DNA of 64,000 bases, from NCBI RefSeq assembly GCF_029227915.1, contig NC_079884.1, positions 21,638,001 to 21,702,000 of the forward strand, given 5' to 3'. Origin of the DNA: Hydractinia symbiolongicarpus (taxonomy: Eukaryota; Cnidaria; Hydrozoa; Anthoathecata; Hydractiniidae). Of this stretch, positions 22,901 to 34,689 are shown one piece after another; within the stretch, counting starts at the first letter, position 1; each line of letters starts with the position of its first letter. The notes under the pieces were generated by a model. It did not search any database, had not been told where the DNA came from, and worked only from the letters and a program-made list of their open reading frames with translations. The translations under genes and the position numbers were made by a program.

Positions 22901-25547
22901 TTCTTACAAAGAAATGAAACCCTTTTTTATTTTTCTCAAAATGGTAGACACTAAAGGTTGTCATAGAAAGTAAGGACACATGAACTGTTTTCAAACATCT
23001 GTATACGCGTATTTGACAACAAAATAAAAGCGTTTGAAGGCTGCTTCTTGCAAAAATTACTATTCGTTAATCTCAGAGCCTCTGACATGTTTTACTAAGC
23101 AAAGTTGTATGCATAACTTGACCGAATTTGCAGCCAAAGATTTCAAATAAGAAGACCGAACCGGATTTTGAAAGAAAGCTTAAAAACCTTAAAAGTAGAG
23201 CCGGAAAAGATGTGTTTTAAGTAGGAATAGAGCTTTATAGGGAGAACACGAAAAAAAAATTCCAATATTTTCCCAGAAGGAAAACTTGAATGATTCATCT
23301 TAATAGTTTTCCGTTGTGTGATTTGACAGGAAATTTTTTTAAATCTCGACGCGACACAGAAGTGGAAAAAGTCAAGAAACTGCTTATAATGCAAATGTTA
23401 CAACTCGATTTGTGCAGCTTTCCTCTAAAATTTTGTGATAGCAATCATAAATTTCAAAAAGTGACATCGGTTTTGCTGTTGTAAATGTTCGCACAAAAAC
23501 TCACAACTTTATTTTCTTTTCCTACAGGACCACGACGATCGGTCCACTTGTGGGAATTTTTACTGGAACTATTAATGGACGAAACATACGTTTCGATGAT
23601 ACAGTGGACAGACGAAATGAACGGAGAATTCAAATTAAAAAGCAGTGAAGACGTGGCGAGAAAATGGGGACAGAGAAAACACAAGGAAGGGATGAATTAC
23701 GATAAACTAAGTCGAGCGTTGAGATACTACTACAGCAAAAATATCATTAAAAAGGTATTTACCATAACTTTGTCTACCATATTTACGTTTTTCAATTACC
23801 ACGTGTTTTTGTCAATTGAGTTGACATAGCGAAACTGTGTCCAGTAGTAGGGTTTTTTTTGGTTCAATTTCTTCGTCTTCATCGCTTTAAATTATCTTTT
23901 AATGTGTTTTTTTCACTTAGTCGCATGCGAAAACTAAATTACGTGTGGAGATGTTTTGCCGGTACAAAGTGTCTATCACTCTTTTCCATTGATCACTCAA
24001 TTCATTTTTCATAATAAATTTGCTATAATTCTTCATATCAGTCTTATACAAAGTGCTGAAAAAGAACTGTTTTTATTTTCAGAGTAAACATTCATTCCAT
24101 TTTTTAAATAATTTTGCTGAATTTGTACTTTTTATCGGTGATAAGTTCTATACTTTAACACGTCTGTAACCATTGATTCTTTATTTAGGTGAGCGGGCGA
24201 AGATTTGTGTACAAATTTGTTCCGTCACCAGAAATGCATGCTGCAGTAAATGCTATCAAAACGCATTTAGTGCGAAAGGGGAAAAAACATGTACCACCAG
24301 GTCCTTTTCCTCACTATCAAGTTCAAATGGATTCAATGTTGCCAACTTCACAGGACACAAAACCCTTAGTTTATTACCCTATTGTTAAAGCCGAAAGTGC
24401 TTCTCCCAATTCTGCTTACTCGAAACCACAGCCTGTTATTAAGTCCTGTCATTCACCTGTGAGATCTCGTAGCCCGCATAGATATCCAGAAAGGGAGGAA
24501 AAATACGTGGAGGATAAGCATATTATTTTGTCCAGTTCATACCACCATCACCAGGAGCTTTCTCGCAAAGCAAAAATATTTCAACTTGAGGAAGCTCGTC
24601 GGCTTGGCAGAACTGATCATTTTCGCCGCAGGCATCATTCGGAAATAGAACAACGTCACAACGACCGACATATTGATTATTATCGCTTGACTCCTCCTGG
24701 AGACCATTATCGCCGACATGGAAGCCATTCTGATGATATTTATCCATTCCTTCATAAACACCATGAGCTAAATGGCAGTCGCTATCATGACGCTCTTCCT
24801 CCTTTTGAAAGACGATATCAAGACGGAAATGAAAACTCCCAAGAACGTGAAGACGATGTTTTTGCGAAGGCAAAAGAAGCGCCTGCAAATGACCGACTAA
24901 CTGCGTTCATAGCGTTGGGTTCTATGAGACATCACGATCTATCGCGGGAGATAAAGCAAGAGTCATGCGACAACCGTTCTGGGTATTGCAGGGACTGTCC
25001 ATCTCCTCACCAGTGCTCACCAAGAGATTTTAACAAAATCAAAACATCACCTTATTACAGCCAACCTATTGGTCAAGCCAAGTATGACGACTACATTAGC
25101 CATCCAAGAGTTGCATCACTACCACCTAAGGCGTACATGTATCAAAGGTTTTCTCCAATGGTTGATGTTTCCACCCAAACATCTTGTGAAGTTGAAGATA
25201 AAACCGGTAGTAAGTCTACAGAAACCAGTAGAGAACAAGACGCCAGCAGGTCTTGGATGTACCTGAATGGACGAAGTCCACTGAGTGATATAGATGTTGG
25301 GGAAATGCATAAATCAGCCAGTTCTCCTGCTTTTCTTATAACAAGCGAGCAATCCAGAGTTTCCCCCAAAGTCATCAATGGTAACAGTGTAAGAAGAATA
25401 TCTCCACCAAGACCGACAAAAAATGCGGAGCTACACGATTCCACTCCACCACGATGCACGTGTGGATGTATGGACCAGATTGCAGAAAATGCTACTGCTC
25501 CATCTTCTAATGGAACTGTGGTGGTGTACCCAAAAGAAATTTTGTAA
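19992..25547 (+). CDS. ETS-domain transcription factor (three exons)
   Basis: Join 19992-20076, 23528-23754, 24189-25547. Exon 1 ends CCG|GTAAGT and exon 2 starts TACAG|GACCACG, which keeps frame (phase 1). Exon 2 ends AAG|GTATTT and exon 3 starts TTTAG|GTGAGC (phase 0). The product is about 556 aa. The ETS domain lies at about residues 34-115: [10 protein letters not shown] at the start, [19 protein letters not shown], then helix 3 [14 protein letters not shown] with the two DNA-contacting arginines (Arg91, Arg94), and KNIIKKV...RFVYKFV at the end. The domain looks closest to the ELK/TCF or GABP-like classes; subfamily is inferred only. The rest is low-complexity, rich in His, Arg, Ser and Pro, with a possible SUMO site (IKQE, Lys360). 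Nuclear, binds GGAA/T sites. Intron 1 is 3.45 kb and intron 2 is 434 bp. A further 5' non-coding exon is possible. Confidence 0.9.
20077..23527 (+). other. ETS gene intron 1
   Basis: GTAAGT donor and CCTACAG acceptor. Holds a MITE family B copy at 20549-20660. The longer open frames inside it (for example 22382-22783) are hydrophobic, T-rich and without domains. Confidence 0.8.
20549..20660 (+). repeat. MITE family B, copy 3 (intronic)
   Basis: Shares TTTCTTTAGTA, GAATATCAGGTTGGGGTTT, AGGTTAAGAAC and GTTGTTAAGAACAATAGAGA with copy 2, and lies inside ETS intron 1. Confidence 0.5.
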
Positions 25548-25729
25548 CAAATTTATTGTTATTTATTGTCTGTATATAGTTAACAAGGCCCAATACCTCT
25601 TTTGACTTAAAAGCTAAAAGAGACTCTTGGATGAAGTTGTTTTAGTTGCAAAAAATACTTAGAAAATGCGATAATACGTTCACAAGTTCCAAAAATGTTA
25701 TTATTAAGTCAGTTTTTTTACTGATCCCG

Positions 25730-25735
25730 AATAAA
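25730..25735 (+). terminator. polyadenylation signal of the ETS gene
   Basis: AATAAA 183 bp after the stop codon; the first canonical hexamer downstream. Confidence 0.5.
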
Positions 25736-25739
25736 AAAA

Positions 25740-26790
25740 TTCTTGTCTCTAGAGAACAGCTCATGAACACATATTCTTTGCCCATTAACCTTTGAGTTAT
25801 ATTTTATGCACTTTTTTAAAAACATAATTTTCCTTAATATTTGGGAATATATAATGTATAGTGTAAAAAAGAAAAGTTTTTAATTATTTAAAATTAATCG
25901 AGGTTATTGTTATTGTTTATCAGGATTTAAATTTTTTTTGGCAAGATTTCAAAGCAAAAGAAGATATTAGACACTTTATTTAAGAATGTATTTGTTTGTT
26001 TTTTAGTAAATAAAACAGTTAGATGGATAATCTTATGATTTCAAGCTGTTTTTTCTTCGTCATCAGCAGCTTGTCTTGAAACCGAGAAGTAAAACATATT
26101 TTTAATAAGGATATTTTTAAAAATATGATCAACCATAACTGTGCAGTGAAATGTGTGATAGCTTACCTAAAGAGACAGAAAATTAGTCATATATATGACG
26201 TCATGTTTGATCCCTATGACGTCATCAAATTATTTTTTTACCTGGAATGAGTTTGTACTAAGACATTCTACAACTGTGCTAAGTTTCATGACTTAGCATA
26301 AAGGGTTCGGGATTTATGACCCACGGGCACACTGTCCCTCCCTTCCCAGGGTTACAAGGATCAAAAAAACAAACTCGGGCATAATAGGGTAAAGGAATTA
26401 ACAAGGGGCACACCAAAAGTACAATAAATTGTTTCTAGAACATCGTCTTATTCATTGTGTTCAAGAATTTAAGATTTTTGTGATCCAATAGTATTTTTCC
26501 AAAAAATTGTGGAACAAAATGTACTGTTGGGCCACTTAATTTTGCGGATGGTGCCAAAAAACGGGACAAAAAGTTCGAGGGAAAGGCTCTTCCTCTTAAA
26601 TTAAAAAGACGATCATTGATTTGCTTATGCTCGGTAAGGATCTTCACCTTTTCTCAATTAACATCATCAACTAACAGGTTCATGTCGTCATGCCAATTTT
26701 TCCAGAAATGTGTTTTATCATTTAGTTTCATATGCGCTGCTATGAACAGACACAGAGATTTAACGCATTGTTTACATATGTCCCGAATAT
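25740..26790. other. no gene recognised
   Basis: Downstream of the ETS gene. AT-rich, only short chance frames. Confidence 0.5.
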
Positions 26791-26796
26791 TTATAA

Positions 26797-26945
26797 TGTA
26801 TCACCCTGATGCACTGTTATCAATGTGAGTCCTATGTTGTGAATGTACAACTCAGATATACATCGACATTGCCTACACGATTACCCTCGCATGGCATAAG
26901 TTGATCTGTGGTGAAAGCACTAGTTTGCACTGTGAACTGAACCCG
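26797..26945 (-). repeat. tRNA-derived SINE, copy 2 (truncated head)
   Basis: Body matches 6228-6370 in the same orientation (CACTGTTAT, TGTGAATGTA, CGACATTGCCTAC, CCTCGCATGGCAT, GTTGA). The tRNA-like head is cut short near GAACTGAACCCGG. Confidence 0.5.
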
Positions 26946-26949
26946 GAAA

Positions 26950-27905
26950 ATACACAACAGTATTCACTATTAAATACAACTATATCATGGAAGAGTCTTG
27001 CATAAAAACAGAAACTGTAAGGATATCATCGTTAATTACCTCATAGAGGATTTAAGAACAAAATTGTGGAAAGGGAATAACCGTATATCGGACAGTTTTA
27101 AGTGATTCACAGTTAGTAACCACATGGTTGATGGTTGGGAACCTTTCGTGGCACACTTTTTATCTCTTTAACCCATTTGCCTTATTATTTGTTTTGAAGC
27201 TACTGCATTATTTGAATAAAGTCAAACGTTTTATAGCCACAAAATTGTTGAACGTACGTTTTAGGATCCAATCCCTATTCGATAAATTACCTAAATTGCC
27301 ATTTAAATGTTACTTTTCCCTCTAATTACAGTGATGAGCCTCGTTTCGCTGTTGTTTTCATGACGGTCTAAAAAACCGAATTTCATTCCGCCCTTAAAAT
27401 ATTTATGTAAACACGATTTATCCGAAATGACACTATTGCGCATGTGCATAAAGCTATTCGCATGTTTAAAAGTTTTTGCGCATATGTACAGAGTTTTGAC
27501 GCATGTGCAGTTCACACAACTCCGATATGAAACAACTCCGATATGAAAAACTAAACACAACGATATTTCACAGCAGTTTGAGATTTTATTTTGAATAAAA
27601 TAAAATGTATCTTTGAAACACACTAATTAGAGTTATTATAATATGGAAACAATGTTGTGCAAATTGCTAGCATTATGATCATATTATATTTACAAAGGGA
27701 TATGGAAACATATCACAACAACATTGGCAACAACTTTTGAATAAATCAACTGAAGAACATCCTTAAAAAATTGCACACAATAATGGTTCTTAAAAAACTA
27801 CCAAATACATTAACGAACAAGTAAGACAGACATTATTCAAGATAATACCTTCTTACTTGAAAAAATAGTATAAACTGATGTCACAAAGATAGCTACTCGC
27901 ATCAT
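26950..27905. other. no gene recognised
   Basis: Contains a cluster of GCGCATGTGC-like motifs at 27436-27510 but no supported gene. Confidence 0.5.
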
Positions 27906-27909
27906 ATTT

Positions 27910-29391
27910 TAAGCAAAAGTCGTTATGGCACCAAGCTTCGCATTCTCTTCAGAGTGTCCAATGCTCTCCAGGGACAGAATGGCTCCATATATAGCCACAA
28001 CCAACACATTCTCAATCTTCCTTGCTTGCTTAGATTTCGCTATTGACACATGCTGTTGTTTGGCTTTGTGTTGATTTCGATCTGTTTGGTTTGATTTGTT
28101 TCTTTGCACTTTTACCAGGATTCTGTTTGCCAATTTCCCCCGATATTCGCTTTGGCAACAGACTTCTTTTTCAAACCACCTTTTTGATTTTTGATTTTTG
28201 CACTTGTTTTCCTGTCCCGGGAACTGGTTAGTATTTTCGGAAATTCACATTTGCTTTCGCTCACATTTGCGGGTATTTTAGGAACAGGGGAAATCTTGTT
28301 AAAGGACACAGATGTACTTTGTGAGCAAAAATCAATGCCACTATTATCTGAAATTTCCCCAGATGGACTTGTGGCAGGGCTAAGTACTGTAGTTGCAATG
28401 CACTCATCCGGGTTAACAGGAGCATTGGGCATTGTAATTTGATTTTCTTGAGATTAACATGCATTTTCGTTTCTTGCACCTTTTACGTAGTCCCTTTCTG
28501 GCAAAATATTGCGATAGAAAGGCTTGATTCCAGTTAACCAAAAACCGGCTGCAGCATTTTCTGCTTCAGCAGCTTTGTTATAACCTTCATAGGAAAGCTC
28601 TCCAATCTCGTCTGCGTTCATTCTTTTGTTGGATGCTGACGTAGCAAGTTAGAACATGTAACATTGTAAGCACTTTTTAATAATTAAAAAACACCTCGAT
28701 TCAGTGGCTGCGACTTATGTGATGTATGAGGTGCTAACCTGTTTAGATGTATACTCGAGCAAATCAATCTTTTTTTGTATGAGATTTATGTTTATCTAGG
28801 ATCAATAAACATTATTTATGTTTTACAAAATGTTTCACGAGTTTTTTAAAAAAAGGTTTTAATCCATCCCCTATCTGAATAGGCACCTAATGTCCCAGGT
28901 GGTGCATGATCAATTAGTGAATCTTTTACACGTTTGCGTTTAGATATCATTATGGGTAGGATGTATTGCCCTGTTGCATTCATTGCTAATGAAATGGCAA
29001 TTTTTCCTTCTCTTTCAGTACTAGTGACAGATGACACAACGTACCTTTTCATACAATTAGTTTCAATTGTTTATTCACGCATATCAAGCCTGACTCATTA
29101 CATTTAAAAATTCGATGCGGTTCTAATTGGTGTTTATTGGTCACTTTTTTCGAGGTTGTCAAAATAGCGGTCGACAGCTGATTTATTCAGCTCAAACACT
29201 TGATTTAATGATGCAGATTCAGGCTTCGGTACCGACAATGTATTTTCCCCCTTTAAAAATGCAGTAATAAAATGTCGGCCAGTACGTGTCTCTTCAACAT
29301 TGAATAGATGTTTGATTTTGTTCTTTTCTACACAATCAAACACTATGACTGGAAGTTCTTGGATTGACAAGCCATAAAATACAGAATCCAT
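27910..29391 (-). pseudogene. decayed pogo/Tigger (Jerky-like) DDE transposase
   Basis: Several minus-strand pieces line up in order with this family. 29391-29134 resembles the CENP-B/Tc5-type helix-turn-helix region (FYGLS, EKNKIKH, FLKGENTLSVPKPES, LNKSAVDRYFDNLE). 29120-28860 continues with IFKCNESGL (the DDE_1 start, expected C/NDETG), VTSTEREGKIAISL, and HAPPGTLG...GWIK. About 28640-28480 matches the C-terminal AEAFxxTGIxPF pattern as AAAGFWLTGIKPFYRN. 28432-28112 resembles the tail with KISPVPK and KILTSSR. Stops (after LEKSDQ), a one-base frameshift near 29050 and a missing middle catalytic part show it is dead. The domestic relatives (Jerky, Tigger-derived) bind DNA through the same N-terminal part. 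Confidence 0.7.
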
Positions 29392-29459
29392 TTTTATAAT
29401 GTAAAATGCAAGTTACCTTTCTTGATTGTCAGATAATATTCACGATATGGCCGAAGAAT

Positions 29460-29719
29460 TGAAGGATTAATCGAGTACTTACGTATGATGATTGATCCAG
29501 ATTTTATTTTCCAAATCTTCTGCGTAAGCATGAGGGTGAGCGAAGCTCGATAACCCAAAATCCTACTTTGAAGACAGAACGTGACTCGCTGGCCGAGTGT
29601 ACCTGCTAAGCCAAAAAGGCATAGGGCAGGGAGGGCAGGGCACCCTCATGCTTACGCAGAAGATTTGGAAAATAAAATCTGGATCAATCATCATACGTAA
29701 GTACTCGATTAATCCTTCA
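29460..29719. repeat. perfect 79-bp inverted repeat with 102-bp spacer
   Basis: Arms 29460-29538 and 29641-29719 are exact reverse complements. The left arm overlaps the left terminal repeat of the DIRS-like element, so this is probably a snap-back duplication of its end. A third, partial and diverged copy of the same end (TTTTATTTCCCAATCTTCTGCG) follows at 29721-29757. Confidence 0.9.
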
Positions 29720-29909
29720 GTTTTATTTCCCAATCTTCTGCGCAAGCAGAGTATGAGACTTCAAAGCATAAACGCGGCCAGCGAGTGTGGTGAAAACAAA
29801 ACAAAAGGGTGAGAAGGATAAGATAAAGAAAATTTGAATAACTAAGCAAACTTCTTTTAACAATATAATGTTACAATCAGTATGTAAATGTTAAAAAAAA
29901 CAACGCAAA

Positions 29910-30871
29910 CTAAGATTCATGACTTGTCGCTTCCATAACTGAGTCCAAGAGCGAGGCACCAAGATCATGAAGACTTGTCACACTACCAATAACATCTCTA
30001 CAATAATAACGATAAAAGGTAGAATCCCTACTCCAAGTGCCATACTTTAAAATGACATCTAGAGTTACCCCGGTAACTTTTGCTTTACTCCCAGAGGCTG
30101 AACGACAGGTGCCTCTGGGGAAAAAAAACTGGTATCAATACCGGCTGAGGTCATAGCTGATTTTATCCATCTTGATAGTGTATCCTTAGAGGCAGCATGA
30201 TGAGGTTACAAAAAGCGGAGCAATTTCCTTAGATATCAATTGTTCTCTTTTTGACAGGTAGGCTTTGGTACATTGGAGTGGGCATAAATCTGATTCAGAT
30301 GGGAATGCCCTGTACATCAAGGTCCTATCAGTCTTTTTAGGCCGTGTTGTTTTACGCAAGCCAGGTAAGTGACATAACATCACATCGTCTGTCAAATCTA
30401 TATACGGAACAGATATATTATGGACACTGTAAACTCTTTGACCTGCTAAAATAGTAAGGAGACAAGCCAGCTTGATGTTAATATCCTTAAAGGATAAATC
30501 TTTGTTAGGACTAAGAGACTTTAAATAAGTCAAAAGAACATTTGTATCCCATATTAAAGAGTATTTGGGGGTACTTGGTTTTATATTAAAAACTCCTTTT
30601 ATAAAACGGCTTATCAATGGATGCTCTAAAAGAGAACTGTAACCACTGATTGAAACAACTGAAGCAATAGCACTTCTAGTTGTACATAAAACACTATATC
30701 CAGACCCACCTTTAAATAATTCAGTAAGGTGTATTAACACATCTTTCACATTTGGATGATAGGGATCAATCGACCTCCTAGTGCAATATTGTATCCATCG
30801 TCTGATTGGACCCGAGTATTGTATCTGGGTACCTTCTCTCCATAATGCTGCAATGATATCGACAGTGTCTG
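29910..30871 (-). pseudogene. DIRS-type tyrosine recombinase, frameshifted
   Basis: Reads from about 30871 (RADTVDIIAALWREG) to TAG at 29910-29912. Catalytic-type features: first Arg in LAGQRVYS; box II as RGTCRSASGSKA, where the usual His is not evident; and the tyrosine region TWSRDSTFYRYY. Frame breaks occur near 30195 (one base) and at the T-run near 30121-30128, so the C-terminal catalytic part is out of frame with the N-terminal part. The enzyme class integrates DIRS circles. It overlaps or follows the RT-RNase H frame closely. Confidence 0.75.
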
Positions 30872-30880
30872 CTCTTTACC

Positions 30881-32760
30881 TTATAACGATTCCCGGAGAC
30901 AGGCAGCATGAGCAGCGACAAGGTTTGGTGTAGAGGATGTTGTCTTTTTTGTTCCCGGTAGAAACAATAATCTAGATGAAGGAGGAAATAACACAGGTGT
31001 CCTGTATAACATATTAATTGCTTGAGGAAACCAAGGCTGCGAAGACCAGAAAGGTACTACAAGAATGCCTGTGGCTTGATCTATATTTATCTTTGCAAGA
31101 ACTTTTCCAATCAATTTAAATGGTGGGAAGGCATAAAAGTTTAAATTCGACCAGGTCTGAGCGAAGGCATTTACAGCTTTAGCATCTGGATCAGGTCTTA
31201 AAGAAAAATATTCCTCACATTTTGCATTGAGTCTGGATGCAAAAAGGTCAATATCAAATTTCCAAAAAATGTCGAAAATTATGTTAAATTGTTTTACATT
31301 CAAGGACCATTCAATGTTATCCTGAAATTGTCTTGATTTATAATCAGCTATAGTATTTAATACACCAGGTATATGACAAGCTGATAACCAAACATCACAT
31401 GTTCTAGCAAATTCCCATATTTCAACAGCCAATTTATTACAAGCAATGGAGTGAAGGCCCCCCATCTTTGTTATGTAGGCCACAGCTGTGATGTTATCCA
31501 ATCTTATCTGAACATGTCTATAATGTCTTATTTTCAAGAAGGCTTTGAGTGTAAAAAATGCAGCCAACAACTCTAAAGTATTGATATGCTCAGGTATTAA
31601 TTCTCCTTCAGACCAACGCCCCCCTATTTGAGAGTTTCCGTCAGTGCCACCCCAGCCCTGAAGACTAGCATCAGAGGATAAAATTAGATCAATTTTAGGC
31701 AATTGTATAGGTCTGGTAAACTGAGCCATTGTGAGCCACCACTGTAAATCCTTAGTAGAAAACTCTAAAATAAAAACCCAACATCAAAATTTCCATGGCC
31801 TAATTTGAGTCCTAGATTCTTATCTGTCTCCAAGGACCTGTAATGTAACTTGCCATACTTCACGGCATCAAAGGCAGAAACTAATGTTCCAATAACCCTG
31901 GAAACAAACCTAACTGTGGGGTGAAGCATGTACAGCAAGTCCTTACATAGACACTTTAATTTTATGACCCTTTCCTCGCTTAAGGCTGTTGCCATCTGAG
32001 CAGAGTTTAACACAAACCCTAAAAACACCACACATTGGGTAGGCACAAGAATTGACTTGTTTGGATGTACAGTAAATCCTAAGCTGCTCAAAAGTATCAC
32101 CCTGCAAAAAAGAATCGTCTATATATACAACAGATACATGACCCGTCCCTCTTAGTACTTTAAAGGGCGCTTTAAGAACTTTGGTGAAGATCCTAACAGC
32201 TGGACCAAACCCAAAGGGTAAAGCTAGAAATTGGTAAAACTGTCCATCCCAAGAAAAAGCTAAAAACTTTTGGAAGTCAATATGAAAAGGGATGCTGTGG
32301 TATGCGTCCTTTAAGTCAATACTTCCCATCCAAGCACCTGGTTTGATAAGACATAAAACATCTTGCAGTGTTTTAAAAATGGCGATATCTGACAGATCTA
32401 TTTAACTGTTTAAGGTTGATAATCATTCTTAAGCTACCATCTTTTTTAGGGACATTAAATATACCTGAAAGAAAACAGTTATTTGTTGCTTGTATCTGCT
32501 GAATTGCTTTCTTTTGTAAAAGTTGTTGAATTTCCTTACTTATAGTTATACAATCTTCTTGTGAAAATTTCACTGGATGGTAAGATGACACTGGGACACT
32601 AATAAATTCAATTTTAACCCCATGCTCAATTATGTCTAGAATATACTGGTTTGAAGTGATAGTCCTCCAAACTTCCAAAAATTTGTGAGTATTACAAGCT
32701 TGATAACGCCTAACTGCTAACTCAAGGTCAGCAACAACAAGGTCTTTACCTACCATTGTT
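30881..32760 (-). pseudogene. DIRS-type reverse transcriptase and RNase H, broken
   Basis: Pieces in order on the minus strand. 32756-32373: RT fingers (IFNVPKKDGSLRMIINLKQLN). 32329-31943: palm with SIDLKDAYHSIPFH, LPFGFGPA and the catalytic VYIDDS. 32100-31765: continuing FTVHPNKS and VFLGFVLNS. 31729-30881: RNase H with LSSDASLQGWGG, NTLELLAAF, RLDNITAVAY and NTIADYKSR as the four acidic sites, then IDLFASRLNA...FSLRPDPDA, which is characteristic of DIRS polyproteins. A break near 32330-32372 separates fingers from palm and another near 31765 separates RT from RNase H. Confidence 0.8.
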
Positions 32761-33099
32761 TTCTCCCTTTGTACCCTTTGTACTTCAGTGTTCGAGTGTA
32801 CCTTCTCAGGGAGTGGTTTCGATCTTTTGAGAAGGTCTTCTCGTTTTTTGACTGGTTATACTTTGCAGAGAAGGAATAACTTGAGGATGGCTGTTGTACT
32901 TTTTAAAATTATTTTTTGAATATGGTGTAGATGGTCGTTAGAGCACTTTACAAGTTTTCTCCTCATCTTGCAATGATTGGATTCTTTTGTCCAAATCATC
33001 TCCAAACAGCAACAAGTCTTCTTCAGACACATCCTTTGCCAATCCTTTTAGGTGAGGCATTGCACCGATTAATCCTACTCTTCGATACTGATTTAGCTG

Positions 33100-33975
33100 C
33101 TAGTTGGCGTTACCGATTAGACAAAGAGCATCTTTAGCCAAATTTAATAAAATGGATGGTTCTATTACAATAAGGTTTCCTTGTTTGGATGCCTTAATAA
33201 TTTGGTCTGCCAATTGTAAGATATGCACTTGGCTTTTCGAAACAGTGGTTTGCAGTTTCTGCAATACCAGATCATTTGATCTTTTGCTGTCTGCCTTGGC
33301 CCATATAGGTTTATTGCAGCTCTTTAAAGACAAAAAATGGCAATTCGTGGGAATTTGGACGTTTTCTAGTCTGCCTTTCAATTTTTCATTGGTAAGTTTC
33401 TTCGACCACATAAGTTTAGCCATAGGTGCTAAAGGTGGAGCTACTTCTGTGCCAAAGGAGTCCTCATCGTTATACTCTTTGATGAGGTCAGACCAGACAT
33501 CTTGGTCTGGGTCCTCTAACTGCTTTTCTTCTTGCCCCAGCATTTCATTCATTAAACCATCATACAATTGGTTGGATGCTGATGTACTTATGGCATCAAC
33601 ATCTTTTTTACTAGGCCTCCTAGTAGAAGAACTAGATTCTACATGACTGAGGCAAGTTTCTGCTGATGAAGACCTGGATCTTTTCCTTCCTCTGGGGTGA
33701 TTTACAGATATGGAAGCATTTGCTTCATTTTGTTTATCTGCACCATGACTTAGACCAGGAGAATTGTCTCCACTGCGGTCCACGTGGAAATTATTATCAT
33801 TGTTTAAAACATCGGCTCGGAGGCTGTTCAATGAAGTAGAAAATGTTTCTCCTAGGGCTGTGATTGCTTCCAGCTGCTGTTGTTGCATCGCTGGAAGAAG
33901 CTTAGTTAAAAAATCCATTGGAGTTTCTAACACTATGGGTTCACCACCTTCTTTTGGAGCTGAGGTGTCTGCCAT
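33100..33975 (-). CDS. gag-like ORF1 of the DIRS-like element
   Basis: An intact 291-aa frame with an ATG at 33973-33975, just inside the right terminus. It starts MADTSAPKEGGEP, has a Gln-rich helix (MQQQQLEAITALGETF), a basic serine-rich patch (RGRKRSRSSS, possible nuclear localisation), and an acidic middle (EEKQLEDPDQDVWSDL). No zinc knuckle is seen. Position and composition fit the structural ORF of a DIRS element; this is inference from context. Confidence 0.6.
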   Translation of the reverse strand: MADTSAPKEGGEPIVLETPMDFLTKLLPAMQQQQLEAITALGETFSTSLNSLRADVLNNDNNFHVDRSGDNSPGLSHGADKQNEANASISVNHPRGRKRSRSSSAETCLSHVESSSSTRRPSKKDVDAISTSASNQLYDGLMNEMLGQEEKQLEDPDQDVWSDLIKEYNDEDSFGTEVAPPLAPMAKLMWSKKLTNEKLKGRLENVQIPTNCHFLSLKSCNKPIWAKADSKRSNDLVLQKLQTTVSKSQVHILQLADQIIKASKQGNLIVIEPSILLNLAKDALCLIGNAN

Positions 33976-34689
33976 TTTGATTGCAGTTCACCATAAATTT
34001 TAGATCTATAGCAGTAAGTAAATAAATAAAATTATATAAGAGAAGGAATAAATATAATTCTCTACTACTTATGGAAATATAATAAAATATAGATAGCTAT
34101 AGAAAAAGAATTAAAAACGGATTAGCATAGTTGAAGTTTACCAATCGCAAACACCAACAAAACGCACACGTCCGTCACCTTCAGTAAGATTTGGGAAATG
34201 AACTGCTGAGGATTTTGGGTTATCGAGCTTCGCTCATACTCTGCTTGTGCAGAACATTGGGAAATAAAATTGGCTTCCTTGGCTGATCAATGGGTAAATT
34301 TTTTAATGTATTTGTAGGAATAGTATTGTTAACACGACGATTAAGGAAAACTTTTGTACGGAACAAGCTGTTGACGTTTTTGTTAACGACAATTTTCTCC
34401 ATTTAACTGCAGTGACAGCCAAATGTATATTTTTTTCATTCCAGGAACCGCGATTAGTTTTTCGAATATAGTTTCTGATCATCTAAAAACTAAATGCAAT
34501 AAACGATTCCACACATGTTATCGTAATGGATCAGATAACGGAAAATGCTCCCTCTTTTTCTTGCGTCTCTCTCCTTTATGACAACCAACTATGACCCCCT
34601 GAAAACCATAAAACTCTCGTTGGACAAATGGGAATTTCATTTTCATTGTGTTCTGGAACACTAAGAAAATCCAGTCTCTCTTTCCGTTA

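Larger units (their letters stand above)
29501..34270 (-). mobile_element. DIRS-like tyrosine-recombinase retrotransposon
   Basis: Minus-strand element with, in order, a gag-like ORF, RT plus RNase H, and a tyrosine recombinase: the DIRS order. Inverted terminal repeats are visible: 29501-29563 is the reverse complement of 34210-34270 with a few mismatches, sharing GAGCGAAGCTCGATAACCCAA. DIRS elements replicate through a circular intermediate and integrate by the recombinase without long LTRs, consistent with these ends. Several frameshifts show this copy is inactive. No integrase or protease is seen. Confidence 0.85.

Noticed and set aside
24523-25459. Several minus-strand frames opposite ETS exon 3
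   Set aside because: Shadows of the coding exon; no independent features.
29601-29640. GGGCAGGGAGGGCAGGG as a G-quadruplex of interest
   Set aside because: Falls in the spacer of the palindrome; short G runs make it a weaker candidate than those listed.
33104-33646. 180-codon plus-strand frame opposite the DIRS ORF1
   Set aside because: Antisense of the gag-like ORF with no domain of its own.
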